64,000 nucleotides of DNA from Chelonobacter sp050613185 (GCF_050613185.1 NZ_CP192511.1:1-64000), one strand, 5' to 3'; positions 22,494 to 31,251 are shown, numbered from the stretch's first letter. Notes: generated by a model from the sequence alone, not told the origin. A program made the numbers and translations.

Positions 22494-22797
22494 GTGGGAC
22501 AAATAAAGTCTTGTAAAAACAAGATATTAGAAAAATTTTGTCCCACTGTAAAAAATCAAGTGGGACATAAAAAATTTAATTTAAATCAATATGTTATTTT
22601 TAAATTTTAGTATTTGTCCCACTGTCCTACTAAAAATAAAGTTATAAAGATAAAAATTTAGCAACGCAGTAGTGGTAACGCAGTACTTATTTTTCTCTAT
22701 AGAGTTTATAAAAACTACGGGGACACTCAGTTAGTGGGACAAAGAAGCGATTTTCTTAATAAAATTAGTATGTTAAGTGTGTCCCACCAGTGGGACA
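22494..22797. repeat. GTGGGACA repeat field, candidate replication origin
   Basis: GTGGGACA at 22494, 22560, 22734 and 22790 and TGTCCCAC at 22539, 22615 and 22780, plus a one-mismatch copy at 22624. The last pair forms the perfect palindrome TGTCCCACCAGTGGGACA (22780-22797). Between them are an AT-only stretch (about 22568-22610) suited to unwinding and two iterons of the GTACTGCGT family. No protein-coding gene fits in 22488-22819. Confidence 0.6.
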
Positions 22798-22819
22798 AGA
22801 TGGAACGGGAGAAAAGGCG

Positions 22820-23179
22820 ATGACCAAAGATGAAGTGAAAGATACTTTAACGGCGTGGGGCAATTGGGCTCACTGCCGAAAATACGGAACAGAATACCCA
22901 AGCAAAGCACTTGGATTGCAAGGGGCGGCAAGCGAGCCGGATCATCGGTTACTCTGTTCGGACGAAAAAGGCTTGGAGGTGGAAAGTGCGGTATCCTGTT
23001 TAAAAAAATATGATACGTTGGGACACGCAATGATAAATGCCTACTATATCGACAAAATCTCGATTAATCGGATTATGCGCTCAATCCAAAAATCCAAATC
23101 TTACACACTGCAGGTTTTCAACGGTGCAGAAGCCTATATCGGGGGAATTTTGAGCCAATCGCGAAAAAATAAGTATTGA
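22820..23179 (+). CDS. Late-gene antiterminator Q
   Basis: 119 aa from ATG 22820. The pattern TLTAWGNWA..., HRLLCSDEKGLEVESAVSCLKK, INAYYIDKISINRIMRSIQKSK..VFNGAEAYIGGIL matches the phage_antitermQ family (82/PA-2 type). Q loads onto RNA polymerase at the late promoter and lets it pass the downstream terminator. The late promoter begins 4 nt before the stop codon of this gene, and the terminator lies 80 bp after it. Confidence 0.82.
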   Translation: MTKDEVKDTLTAWGNWAHCRKYGTEYPSKALGLQGAASEPDHRLLCSDEKGLEVESAVSCLKKYDTLGHAMINAYYIDKISINRIMRSIQKSKSYTLQVFNGAEAYIGGILSQSRKNKY

Positions 23180-23204
23180 CAGTGGTCGTCCAGTCTACTA
23201 GTAT
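23176..23204 (+). promoter_or_regulatory. Late promoter pR'
   Basis: TTGACA, a 17-nt spacer and TAGTAT: an excellent sigma-70 promoter overlapping the stop codon of Q. This is the expected position for the Q-dependent late promoter. Confidence 0.8.
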
Positions 23205-23258
23205 TTTGCTATATCTTGCGGTAAGCGCAACTCGATAATACCAAATATAGATTTCCAT

Positions 23259-23290
23259 AACCCTGATTGGTTTTCCAGTCGGGGTTTTTT
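23259..23290 (+). terminator. Late-operon terminator tR'
   Basis: AACCCTGATTGG and CCAGTCGGGGTT form a 12-bp stem (with G-T pairs), a TTTT loop and a following T tract. It lies about 50 nt after the late start site and before the holin gene. Q would be needed for readthrough. Confidence 0.85.
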
Positions 23291-23315
23291 ATTGCCTATA
23301 GAAAAGGATTTCCCC

Positions 23316-23633
23316 ATGCCAAGCCGTGACCCGAACAACTTAGATTCCTTTCTAAGCTGGATTCCGATTTTGTTGATTTCCGGCTTTGGCGGTGTCGCCA
23401 AATATTTAACCGATAGACAGTACAACAAAACACGTTGGAATATTTGGGAATTTCTTTCACAAATTCTCGTCTCTGCCTTTGCCGGTTTTATCGGTGGCTT
23501 AGTTTGTGTTTCCAGTGGTTTAGATCAGAACATGACATGGATCGGTGCCGGGCTGTCAGGCTACATGGGCAGTATCGCATTGAATGCGTTTTGGCGTTTC
23601 TTTTCAGCAAGAACAGGAGTAAACCATGACTAA
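23316..23633 (+). CDS. Holin (LydA / phage_holin_3 type)
   Basis: 105 aa from ATG 23316 (AGGA upstream). Three hydrophobic segments lie at about residues 13-30, 45-66 and 72-90. The DPNNLDSFLSWIP start and WNIWEFLSQILVSAFAGFIGGL middle match the LydA/holin_3 family. It forms inner-membrane lesions for lysis. Its stop overlaps the endolysin start. Confidence 0.82.
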   Translation: MPSRDPNNLDSFLSWIPILLISGFGGVAKYLTDRQYNKTRWNIWEFLSQILVSAFAGFIGGLVCVSSGLDQNMTWIGAGLSGYMGSIALNAFWRFFSARTGVNHD

Positions 23634-24030
23634 TTTTAAATTTGGCACAACCAGTGAAATTCGGTTGCAAGGAGTTCACCCTGATTTAGTCAAAGTCGTC
23701 CGTCTTGCACTAAAAAAATCCCCTGTTGATTTCGCGGTGATTGAGGGCAAGCGTTCTATTCAACGGCAAAAGCAACTCTTCACCGCTGGCAACAGCAAAA
23801 CGATGCGCTCCCGACACTTGACCGGTCATGCGGTGGACTTGGTGCCATTGCCGGTGGATTGGAATAATAAACAAGCCTTTAATGACTTAGCAGCAGTGAT
23901 GTTCGAAGCGGCAAAAGAATTGGGTGTGTCAATTCGTTGGGGTGGAGACTGGAACGAAAATGGGCGATCTGATGACGAACGCTTTTACGACGGACCGCAC
24001 TTTGAATTGACGTGGAGGGCGTACCCATGA
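23626..24030 (+). CDS. Endolysin, M15-family L-alanyl-D-glutamate peptidase
   Basis: 134 aa. EGKRSIQRQKQLFTAGNSKTMRSRHLTGHAVDLVP carries the S-R-H...D zinc motif, and DGPHFELTW the second His, as in phage T5 and Pasteurellaceae-phage M15 peptidases. No signal peptide, so holin-dependent release is expected. It overlaps the holin and Rz genes by a few bases. Confidence 0.92.
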   Translation: MTNFKFGTTSEIRLQGVHPDLVKVVRLALKKSPVDFAVIEGKRSIQRQKQLFTAGNSKTMRSRHLTGHAVDLVPLPVDWNNKQAFNDLAAVMFEAAKELGVSIRWGGDWNENGRSDDERFYDGPHFELTWRAYP

Positions 24031-24395
24031 ATGCGATATTACTCTCTTTCCTCAAAGCGTGTTGTGCCAATGTTGATAAGGCAGCCAAAGTTTTTGCAGT
24101 AATTTTCGTGGTTGGGCTACTGTGGCTGCAATATGAAAACAAAATTCAAATCGAGAAACAATCACACACGATTGATGCACTGCGTATCACGGTTGCCGAA
24201 CGCAACGCTGAATTAAAACGCTTGAATGATACGCTGGCAATCCAAGCAGATATTACCAAACAACAACTGGCACACGAACAGGAAAAAAGGGAGCAAGCCG
24301 ATGATCAAGTTAAAACGATTCGCGAGTTGCTCAAGGGCAATGTATGTGGCGATACTCACGCCCCTGCTGCTGTGCTTGAGCAGTTGCGCAAGTGA
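24027..24395 (+). CDS. Rz: Inner-membrane spanin Rz
   Basis: 122 aa from ATG 24027, where ATGA overlaps the endolysin stop and GGAGG lies upstream. An N-terminal membrane helix (about residues 17-33) is followed by a periplasmic coiled coil (RITVAERNAELKRLNDTLAIQ...EQEKREQADDQ). It bridges to the outer-membrane partner Rz1, nested in another frame. Confidence 0.85.
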   Translation: MNAILLSFLKACCANVDKAAKVFAVIFVVGLLWLQYENKIQIEKQSHTIDALRITVAERNAELKRLNDTLAIQADITKQQLAHEQEKREQADDQVKTIRELLKGNVCGDTHAPAAVLEQLRK

Positions 24396-24600
24396 AGCGG
24401 TAATTAAGATTGAGACACACATGATCACCCCACCGCCGTCACTGCTAATCCCCTGCCCTGAGCCAATGCTACACGGTAACACCTACACCGCCATCACTGA
24501 GTATGCGGTGTTGCTTAAGCGTGACTTGCGGATTTGTGCAGGACGGCTGCAAGGCATAATTGATTATACGGAGGCGGTTCAGCGTGAAAAGTCGGAGTGA
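24301..24600 (+). CDS. Rz1: Outer-membrane spanin Rz1 (lipoprotein), nested start within Rz
   Basis: 99 aa starting inside Rz in a different frame. The signal peptide ends in a lipobox LSSC (about residue 28), and the mature part has Pro-rich ITPPPSLLIPCPEP, typical of Rz1. It is longer than many Rz1 proteins and extends past Rz by about 200 bp. Confidence 0.82.
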   Translation: MIKLKRFASCSRAMYVAILTPLLLCLSSCASEAVIKIETHMITPPPSLLIPCPEPMLHGNTYTAITEYAVLLKRDLRICAGRLQGIIDYTEAVQREKSE

Positions 24601-24898
24601 TTGGCATCATCTGTACTATCGTAAGTCATGGAAACAGCTACGCTTAGATCACCTAGCCAAAGAACCTCTTTGCGTTTACTGTCAGCGTGACGGCAAAATA
24701 ACACCGGCGACAGTTGTAGACCACATTACAGCGCATAAAGGTGATTTAAATTTATTCTTTAATCCTAACAACTTGCAGTCATTATGTAAGGTTCATCATG
24801 ATAGCTCAAAGCAACGAGCAGAATCAAAAAATATTAACGAAATTGGTTGTGATGTAAACGGTTTTCCACTCGACCCTGAACACCCTTTCCATAATTGA
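24584..24898 (+). CDS. HNH endonuclease, packaging-associated
   Basis: 104 aa from GTG 24584, with GGAGG nine bases upstream. WKQLRLDHLAKEPLCVYCQRDGK, VVDHITAHKGDLNLFFNPNNLQSLCKVHHDSSKQ: two CxxC-type zinc knuckles and the H-N-H core. HNH proteins next to terminase genes are needed for cos cleavage in HK97-like phages. It overlaps the Rz1 end by 17 nt. Confidence 0.9.
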   Translation: MKSRSDWHHLYYRKSWKQLRLDHLAKEPLCVYCQRDGKITPATVVDHITAHKGDLNLFFNPNNLQSLCKVHHDSSKQRAESKNINEIGCDVNGFPLDPEHPFHN

Positions 24899-25029
24899 TA
24901 ATGAATATCAAATAGGGGGAGGGTGGGTAAAAAGTTCAGCACTTTCGCCTGAACAACCGCCCATGGAACACACTTTTATCGCTAATCCAGTTTTTCCATT
25001 GAAAATTAGAGTATTAATAGGTTTTATTT
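24899..25029. other. Intergenic region between HNH and small terminase, candidate cos
   Basis: Starts with a G-rich track (AGGGGGAGGGTGGG, 24914-24927), followed by an inverted repeat GTTCAG/CTGAAC around 24936-24956. In HK97-type HNH-terminase phages the cos site lies just upstream of terS. The exact cut position cannot be read from the sequence. Confidence 0.4.
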
Positions 25030-25488
25030 ATGAGTGGACGAAAATTAAGAAGTGATAGTGCCGCCGCTCAGGTCATGGCGGCAAAAGCTGCACAAACCCA
25101 AATATTACCGCCTGAAAAACTCAGTAAAGTCGAATTACAGTATTGGAATCAAATTATCAACAGCCGTGCCGGTGACTCTTGGACACCCAATGACCTGATC
25201 CAAGCGATGAACCTATCTAAGCTGTATGTCGAAATTGATAAACGACAGAAAGAAGTGGAAAAAGTCGGGCGTTATTTTATTGCCGCAAATGGCGAACCAA
25301 AGCTGCACCCGCTACACAAAATCATTGAGGATCTGAACTCGCGCGCATTATCGATGTGCCGAGCATTACAGATCCACAGCCGAGCAACTAATGGCGAAAG
25401 CCGAGACCAAATCAAGAAAAACAAACTGTACAGCGACACCCGAAAATTCATTGAAGATGACGACGGACTACTGGCAAGAATAAATTAA
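25030..25488 (+). CDS. terS: Terminase small subunit (P27-like)
   Basis: 152 aa, helical. LSKVELQYWNQIINS, TPNDLIQAMNLSKLYVEIDKRQKEVEKVGRYFIAANGEPKLHPLHKIIEDL fits the P27/HK97-type small terminase pattern, which recognises packaging DNA. It is immediately followed by the large subunit with 1 bp between them. Confidence 0.8.
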   Translation: MSGRKLRSDSAAAQVMAAKAAQTQILPPEKLSKVELQYWNQIINSRAGDSWTPNDLIQAMNLSKLYVEIDKRQKEVEKVGRYFIAANGEPKLHPLHKIIEDLNSRALSMCRALQIHSRATNGESRDQIKKNKLYSDTRKFIEDDDGLLARIN

Positions 25489-25489
25489 T

Positions 25490-27001
25490 ATGACTAGAGC
25501 TGAAAAAGTAATCGCCTTCATTGAGAAATATTGTCTAGTGCCGGAGGGCAAATTAGTCGGAAAACCGATACGCCTACTCCCCTTTCAGAAACGATTTATC
25601 ATGGAAGTTTATGATAATCCGGTTGGCACTAACCATGGCATGCTCTCTATTGGCAGAAAAAACGGCAAGACCGCGCTTATTGCCTGCTTATTACTGGCAC
25701 ACCTTGTCGGTCCGGTAGCGATTCAAAACTCACAAATTGTCAGCGGCGCATTGAGTCGTGAACAAGCAGCATTGGTATTCAATCTCGCCGTAAAGATGAT
25801 CAACCTTAATCCGGAGTTGCAGGATATTGCTCGAATTATCCCGTCTGGCAAACGCCTGATTGGTCTGTTGATGAATGTGGAATACAAGGCCCTTGCCGCC
25901 GACGGCAAAACCGCACAGGGTTTATCGCCCGTGTTGGCAATTCTTGACGAAGTCGGGCAAGTACAAGGCAGCCAATCGGCATTCGTGGACGCAATCACCA
26001 CGGCACAAGGGGCGCATGAACACCCGCTCTTACTGACAATCAGCACACAGGCGGCAAACGATGCAGATTTACTCTCAATTTGGATAGATGATGCGCAAAA
26101 CAATCATGATCCACATACCGTTTGCCATGTGTACACGGCAGATAAAGACTTAAAAATTACCGATCCCTCCGCATGGAAACAGGCAAACCCAGCTTTAGGG
26201 GTTTTCCGCAGCGAGGAAGACATCGCAAAACTGGCGGATAAAGCCAAACGGATGCCGGCATTTGAAAATACGTTTCGCAATCTGAACCTGAATCAACGGG
26301 TCAGTACGGTTTCAACCTTTGTCAGTGCCGACACCTGGAAAGAAAGCGGCTTAGTGGCAGAAACACCGGACGGCTTAATCGTCTATGGCGCACTGGATTT
26401 ATCGGCTCGCACCGACTTGACCGCACTTATCTTGGTTGCACAGAATCCAAACGGCACAATTAACGTGTATTCCTATTTCTGGACACCGGAAATCGGTTTG
26501 AAAGAGCGCGCAACCAAAGACCGCGCACCATACGATGTTTGGGTCAAACAAGGGTTTATCCGCACTACACCGGGCGCAACCGTCGATTATGCCCATGTGG
26601 CCAAAGACATTGCCGAAATCATCAGTGATTTTGATATTCAAGCCATTGCCTTTGACCGCTGGCGAATTGACGTACTCAAAAAGGAATTGGATCAACTCGA
26701 GTTAATCCTCCCCTTAGTCCCATTCGGACAAGGGTTCAAAGATATGTCACCGGCAATAGATCGCTTGGAAAGCGATCTGCTCAATGCCCGTTTACGGCAC
26801 GGAATGAATCCGGTTTTAACCATGTGTGCGGCGAATGCGGTTATTGCGCAAGATCCGGCAGGCAACCGCAAATTTGAAAAACACAAAGCAACAGGGCGAA
26901 TCGACGGTATCGTCGCATTAGCCATGGCACTCGGTATCGCAGAAACAGCGGTGCAACCACAAGACATTGACAAATACTTAGAGGACATCATCATAGCATG
27001 A
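25490..27001 (+). CDS. terL: Terminase large subunit (HK97 type)
   Basis: 503 aa. ATPase: adenine-binding LLPFQKRF, Walker A SIGRKNGKTAL, Walker B VLAILDEVG, motif C-like LLLTISTQA. Nuclease domain: YGALDLSARTDLTALI and the late Asp residues. It packages phage DNA into the prohead together with TerS and HNH. It ends with ATGA overlapping the portal start. Confidence 0.95.
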   Translation: MTRAEKVIAFIEKYCLVPEGKLVGKPIRLLPFQKRFIMEVYDNPVGTNHGMLSIGRKNGKTALIACLLLAHLVGPVAIQNSQIVSGALSREQAALVFNLAVKMINLNPELQDIARIIPSGKRLIGLLMNVEYKALAADGKTAQGLSPVLAILDEVGQVQGSQSAFVDAITTAQGAHEHPLLLTISTQAANDADLLSIWIDDAQNNHDPHTVCHVYTADKDLKITDPSAWKQANPALGVFRSEEDIAKLADKAKRMPAFENTFRNLNLNQRVSTVSTFVSADTWKESGLVAETPDGLIVYGALDLSARTDLTALILVAQNPNGTINVYSYFWTPEIGLKERATKDRAPYDVWVKQGFIRTTPGATVDYAHVAKDIAEIISDFDIQAIAFDRWRIDVLKKELDQLELILPLVPFGQGFKDMSPAIDRLESDLLNARLRHGMNPVLTMCAANAVIAQDPAGNRKFEKHKATGRIDGIVALAMALGIAETAVQPQDIDKYLEDIIIA

Positions 27002-28236
27002 CAACATTAAACGACAGCGGCTGGTGGTCACGCTTTTACGGTCGATGGTTTGGCGGTGCTAAACGACTGGATAAAGGCGATATAGCCACCCCACACATCA
27101 GCCAAACCACCGAATCCGGCAATATTGTCAATGCCGAAACCGCACTTAAACTCTCGGCGGTTTGGGCGTGTGTCAAACTGCGCAGCCAAACCATTGCCTC
27201 TTTGCCACTCCATTTACGCAATAGTAATCGCGAACAGGCAAACGAACACCCGCTTTACCGGATTATCCACGATTCACCGAATGCCGATATGTGCGCCAGT
27301 GAATTTTGGGAAGCGCAAAGTGCCAGCCTCGACCTATGGGGTAATGCTTACAGCTTGATCAACCGCACTTCGGGCAAAATTGTTTCTCTTGATGTATTAG
27401 ATTCGCAATGTATGCGTGTCAAACGGGGGCGCAACGGCGAAATTATTTATCTCTATGACAAGAATAACAGTGACGGCGGTGAATATCTTGAAAGTGATAT
27501 TCTGCATTTTCGCGGCTTCACTCTTGACGGACTTATCGGCTTGTCGCCGATTCAGTACCAAGCACAATGTATCGGCGCACAAGTTGATGCCAATAAAGCC
27601 GCTTCCTCCGCGTTTAAAAATAACCTGAAAGCCGGTGGCTTTATCAAGACCGGTAGCCGAGTATTGACCGACGAACAGCGCAGTCGAATGCGGCAAAATT
27701 TAGCCACATTCAGCGCCCCGGAAAATGCAGGAAAATGGATGGTGCTTGAAGCTGAAATGGAGCCTGCCAATTCAGCAGGCAGTTGGATCAACCCACTAGA
27801 CGCACAACTACTCGAAAGCCGCTTCTTTGGCATCGAAGAAATCTGTCGAGCGTTTTCCGTGCCACCGCAACTGATTTACCGCACCGATAAAGCCTCATCG
27901 TGGGCTTCGAGCTTGGAACAAACCAATCTGGGTTTCTTAACGTATTCGTTGCAACCAACCCTGAAACGGATTGAACAAACGATTAGCCGTAAACTGTTCC
28001 AGCCGAGCGAGCGTAAGGAATTCTACCCTTTGTTCAGCGTTGAAGGGTTACTACGGGCAGATAGTGCCGGACGCGCAAACTTCTACGCACAAATGCTGCA
28101 AAACGGTGTCATGAGCCGTAACGAAGTGCGCAAACTGGAAAATTTACCACCGGTTGATGGCGGCGACACGCTGACCGTACAACTGAACCTTACATCTATT
28201 GAAAAAATCGGGGTGGAAAATGACACTCAAAACTAA
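26998..28236 (+). CDS. Portal protein (HK97 family)
   Basis: 412 aa. SAVWACVKLRSQTIASLPLHL, HPLYRIIHDSPN, SASLDLWGNAYSLI, ILHFRG and FGIEEICRAFSVPPQLI are standard HK97 gp3-type motifs. It forms the dodecameric DNA gate at one capsid vertex. The gene is 4-nt coupled to terL and overlaps the protease gene by 17 nt. Confidence 0.95.
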   Translation: MTTLNDSGWWSRFYGRWFGGAKRLDKGDIATPHISQTTESGNIVNAETALKLSAVWACVKLRSQTIASLPLHLRNSNREQANEHPLYRIIHDSPNADMCASEFWEAQSASLDLWGNAYSLINRTSGKIVSLDVLDSQCMRVKRGRNGEIIYLYDKNNSDGGEYLESDILHFRGFTLDGLIGLSPIQYQAQCIGAQVDANKAASSAFKNNLKAGGFIKTGSRVLTDEQRSRMRQNLATFSAPENAGKWMVLEAEMEPANSAGSWINPLDAQLLESRFFGIEEICRAFSVPPQLIYRTDKASSWASSLEQTNLGFLTYSLQPTLKRIEQTISRKLFQPSERKEFYPLFSVEGLLRADSAGRANFYAQMLQNGVMSRNEVRKLENLPPVDGGDTLTVQLNLTSIEKIGVENDTQN

Positions 28237-28879
28237 AGATCTACAATTCAAAGCCGAAGCCGTCCAAGATGACGGTTTTTTTTCGGGCTATTGTAATGTA
28301 TTTGACCTGAAAGATAGCTACGGCGACATCGTACGCAAAGGCGCATTTGCTCAAACCCTGTTGGACTGGGCGGGAAAAGGCAAAATGCCGCCGGTGCTTT
28401 GGAATCATGACCGCAATCAGCCGATTGGGGTTTGGACATCACTCAAAGAAGACGATCACGGCTTATACGGTGAAGGGAAATTATTAATTAATGATGTAGC
28501 CCGAGCGAAAGAAGTCCATGCGCTACTCAAAGCGGGAGCAATTGACGGCTTATCTATCGGCTATCGCCTGAATAAATGGACCTATGACGAAAAGGACGAT
28601 GTGCTAGAAATCTTAGATGTAGATCTGAAAGAAGTCTCGGTCGTCACCTATCCGGCAAACGTGGAAAGCACGGTTTCCAATGTTAAAACCGCACTTTTAC
28701 ACGGTGAACTGCCGACCCTATCCGAATTTGAAAAATTCCTGCGTGAGGCAGGCTTTTCCAAAATGCAAGCTACAGCTATCGCGGGGCATGGTTTGCGCAA
28801 ACTCCTTCGGGGCGAGCCTGAAAAAACAGAAGTTGATACCGCACTTACCATTTTAAAATCAATTAATACGGGAGAATAA
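28220..28879 (+). CDS. Prohead maturation protease (HK97 / S78 family)
   Basis: 219 aa from ATG 28220, with GGGGTGG upstream. SGYCNVFDLKDSYGDIVRKGAF, PVLWNHDRNQPIG with the catalytic His, and DGLSIGYR with the Ser are signatures of the U35/S78 prohead protease. It cleaves the capsid delta domain during maturation. Confidence 0.93.
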   Translation: MTLKTKDLQFKAEAVQDDGFFSGYCNVFDLKDSYGDIVRKGAFAQTLLDWAGKGKMPPVLWNHDRNQPIGVWTSLKEDDHGLYGEGKLLINDVARAKEVHALLKAGAIDGLSIGYRLNKWTYDEKDDVLEILDVDLKEVSVVTYPANVESTVSNVKTALLHGELPTLSEFEKFLREAGFSKMQATAIAGHGLRKLLRGEPEKTEVDTALTILKSINTGE

Positions 28880-28882
28880 CGT

Positions 28883-30085
28883 ATGCCAGAACAAAATTTA
28901 GAACAGCTTGCCACCGAGCTGAAAAAAGCCACTGACGGCGTAAAAGCCATGGGCGAAGAATTGCAAGGGCGCATGGGGAAAGGTGAAAAAAGCCTCGATT
29001 CCTTGAAAGAACAAGTGGACGAAGCCTTATCTTCAATGGGCGATGTCAAAAGCCGCTTAGATGAAGCCGAACAAAAATTGGCACGTCGTGGCGCAAGCGA
29101 TACTCAATCCGGCAAATCATTAGGGCAACAACTGGTTGAATCGGAACAATTCAAAGCCTTTGCGCAAGATCCACGCTCAGGGCGCTCCGCTCGCTTGGAC
29201 ATAAAAGCGACTATCACCAGTGCCACCGCCGATGCCGCCGGTTCAGCCGGTGCGTTAGTGCCGGAACAACGCTTACCGGGCATTATTGCGCCGCCGGATA
29301 TGCGCTTAACCATTCGCGACCTCTTGGCGAAAGGGACAACCAGTAGCAACTCAATCACCTACATCAAAGAAACCGGCTTTACCAACAGCGCCGGCTATCA
29401 GAAAAAAGAGGGCGACAAAAAGGCGCAATCGGATCTGAAATTCGGAGAAGAAACCGTCGGCGTGAAAACCATTGCCCATTTTATGAAAGCATCACGCCAA
29501 ATCTTAGACGATGCCGATATGCTGCAAAGCTATATCAGTGGACGGCTATTCTTTGGCTTAAAACTGTTCGAAGAAAAACAATTGCTGAACGGCACCGGCA
29601 GCAATGGCGAGCTAAACGGAATTTTAACGCAAGCGACAACCTTTGCTGATCCGGCAAAACTGACCGAATACACCATTATCGATCAGCTTCGCCTTGCATT
29701 ATTGCAAGCAATCATTGCGGAATACCCACCAAACGGCTTTATTTTGAATCCGATTGATTGGGCGAAAATTGAATTGCAAAAAGACGGACAAGGTCGCCAC
29801 ATCATCGGCAATCCGCAAAGTTTGGCGCAACCGACACTGTGGGGGCTTTCTGTTGTACAAACCCAAGCAATGACAGCCGGACAATTCCTGACAGGTGCAT
29901 TCAACTTAGGCGCACAGATTTTTGATCGCCAAGCGTCCGCAATTGCGGTATCCACCGAAAATGAAGACGACTTCATCAAAAACTTAGTCACCATCTTGTG
30001 TGAAGAACGCCTAGCGTTAGCAGTTTACCGCCCGGAAGCCTTTATCAAAGGCACATTGGCGGCGAAAGCAGCAGTCGGCGGCTAA
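28883..30085 (+). CDS. Major capsid protein (HK97 fold)
   Basis: 400 aa. Residues 1-110 are a coiled-coil delta domain that acts as internal scaffold and is probably removed by the protease. The HK97 core follows (VPEQRLPGIIAPPDMRLTIRDLL; AHFMKASRQILDDA; EEKQLLNGTGSNGELNGIL; FILNPIDWAKIELQKD; DFIKNLVTILCEERLALAVYRPEAF). The length is typical. Confidence 0.95.
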   Translation: MPEQNLEQLATELKKATDGVKAMGEELQGRMGKGEKSLDSLKEQVDEALSSMGDVKSRLDEAEQKLARRGASDTQSGKSLGQQLVESEQFKAFAQDPRSGRSARLDIKATITSATADAAGSAGALVPEQRLPGIIAPPDMRLTIRDLLAKGTTSSNSITYIKETGFTNSAGYQKKEGDKKAQSDLKFGEETVGVKTIAHFMKASRQILDDADMLQSYISGRLFFGLKLFEEKQLLNGTGSNGELNGILTQATTFADPAKLTEYTIIDQLRLALLQAIIAEYPPNGFILNPIDWAKIELQKDGQGRHIIGNPQSLAQPTLWGLSVVQTQAMTAGQFLTGAFNLGAQIFDRQASAIAVSTENEDDFIKNLVTILCEERLALAVYRPEAFIKGTLAAKAAVGG

Positions 30086-30091
30086 TCTCCC

Positions 30092-30116
30092 TGCCCTCTT
30101 CGGAGGGCATTTTTTT
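30092..30116 (+). terminator. Terminator after the major capsid gene
   Basis: TGCCCTC-TTCG-GAGGGCA with a UUCG loop and seven T. It lies within the late operon, so it is read through under Q or trims expression so that capsid mRNA is most abundant. Confidence 0.85.
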
Positions 30117-30130
30117 GAGGCGGGAGCGAT

Positions 30131-30451
30131 ATGTTAATTACGTTGGAACACATTAAACTGCATTGTCGTATTGATCACGATGAAGAAGACAATCTGTTAA
30201 TCGGTTATGCCAATGCGGCACAGGATTATCTGGAAGCGCAACTCAACCGCAAGCTATATCAAGCTGAAGCACCTGAAAACGATCCGGACGGAATGGTGAT
30301 CAACCACGCCTTACGCCACGCCATGTTAATGCTGGTGGCGCATTGGTACGAACACCGTGAAAGTGCGGTCATCGGTAATGGCGCTGTCAGCAAAGAGATC
30401 GAGGACGGGGCATGGCGACTGCTCCAACCATACCGAATTATGGGGGTGTAG
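30131..30451 (+). CDS. Head-tail connector (gp6-like)
   Basis: 106 aa. LITLEHIKLHCRIDHDEEDNLLIGYANAAQDYLEAQLNR and ALRHAMLMLVAHWYEHRESA are the hallmark of HK97 gp6/phage_connect_1 adaptor proteins that bind beneath the portal. It starts the neck module. Confidence 0.9.
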   Translation: MLITLEHIKLHCRIDHDEEDNLLIGYANAAQDYLEAQLNRKLYQAEAPENDPDGMVINHALRHAMLMLVAHWYEHRESAVIGNGAVSKEIEDGAWRLLQPYRIMGV

Positions 30452-30452
30452 C

Positions 30453-30788
30453 GTGCAAATCGGCAAACTCCGACACCGTATAACCTTACAGCAGCAAATC
30501 AGCACACTAAACAGCTACGGTAGCGCGATCACTGATTGGGAAGATGTCGCAACCGTTTGGGCAGAAATCAAACCACTATCAGGGCGAGAATACTTTGCAG
30601 CAGAACAAGTGCAGTCGGAAATTACCACCCAAATCTGGTTGCGTTATCGTCCGGATATTCAGCCGACCATGCGGGTGAAATGGGGTGACCGCACTTTTGA
30701 GGTGGTTTCGGCAATCAACCATAACGAGCGGAATACTGCACTGCAACTGATGTGCAAGGAGCGAATCAATGGGCAGCGTCACGGTTAA
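30453..30788 (+). CDS. Head closure / head-tail adaptor protein
   Basis: 111 aa from GTG 30453, directly after the connector stop. IGKLRHRITLQQQ, WAEIKPLSGREYFAAEQ, TTQIWLRYRPDIQPTMRVKWGDRTFEV match the SPP1 gp16/HK97 gp7-like stopper family. It overlaps the next gene by 20 nt. Confidence 0.88.
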   Translation: MQIGKLRHRITLQQQISTLNSYGSAITDWEDVATVWAEIKPLSGREYFAAEQVQSEITTQIWLRYRPDIQPTMRVKWGDRTFEVVSAINHNERNTALQLMCKERINGQRHG

Positions 30789-31251
30789 AGTCAGCGGGCT
30801 AAAAGAATTGCAAAAAGCAATGGGGGAACTTGGTAGAAAAGCCAGTAATCGCATCGCCGTTAAAGCCATGCGAAAAGGCGGTGCTATTGTGCGCGACAAA
30901 GCGCGCGCCAATGCACCAGTCTTAACAGAAAACGTACCGCACAGAAAAGCAGGTACAGTAAAAAAAGCCATTTCTAGCCGCACCAAAATCGGCAGAAACG
31001 GCAAAACCAACACCTATGTTTGGGTGAAAGGGCTTTCTACCAAGCAAATCCTCAAATTCAAGGGCAAAACAGGCAGAAGCGGTGCATTTAATCCGAAAGA
31101 TCCGTTTTACTGGCGTTTTTTGGAATTCGGCACATCAAAAATGCCGGCAAAACCCTTTATGCGCCCAGCTTTTGAGCAAAGCAAACAACAGGCGGCAAAA
31201 GCCATTATTGACACCTTACGCACCGAAATTCTCAAGGAAGGCAATCAATGA
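30769..31251 (+). CDS. HK97 gp10-family neck protein
   Basis: 160 aa, basic. VKVSGLKELQKAMGELGRKASNRIAVKAMRKGGAIVRDKARANAP and WRFLEFGTSKMPAKPFMRPAFEQ are family signatures. It acts in tail completion and head-tail joining. It ends in ATGA overlapping the next gene. Confidence 0.9.
   Translation: MGSVTVKVSGLKELQKAMGELGRKASNRIAVKAMRKGGAIVRDKARANAPVLTENVPHRKAGTVKKAISSRTKIGRNGKTNTYVWVKGLSTKQILKFKGKTGRSGAFNPKDPFYWRFLEFGTSKMPAKPFMRPAFEQSKQQAAKAIIDTLRTEILKEGNQ

Noticed and set aside
22494..22797. Transposon ends or a MITE in the repeat field after the primase gene
   Set aside because: Half-sites recur seven times at irregular spacing with no target-site duplication or terminal pair bounding the region.
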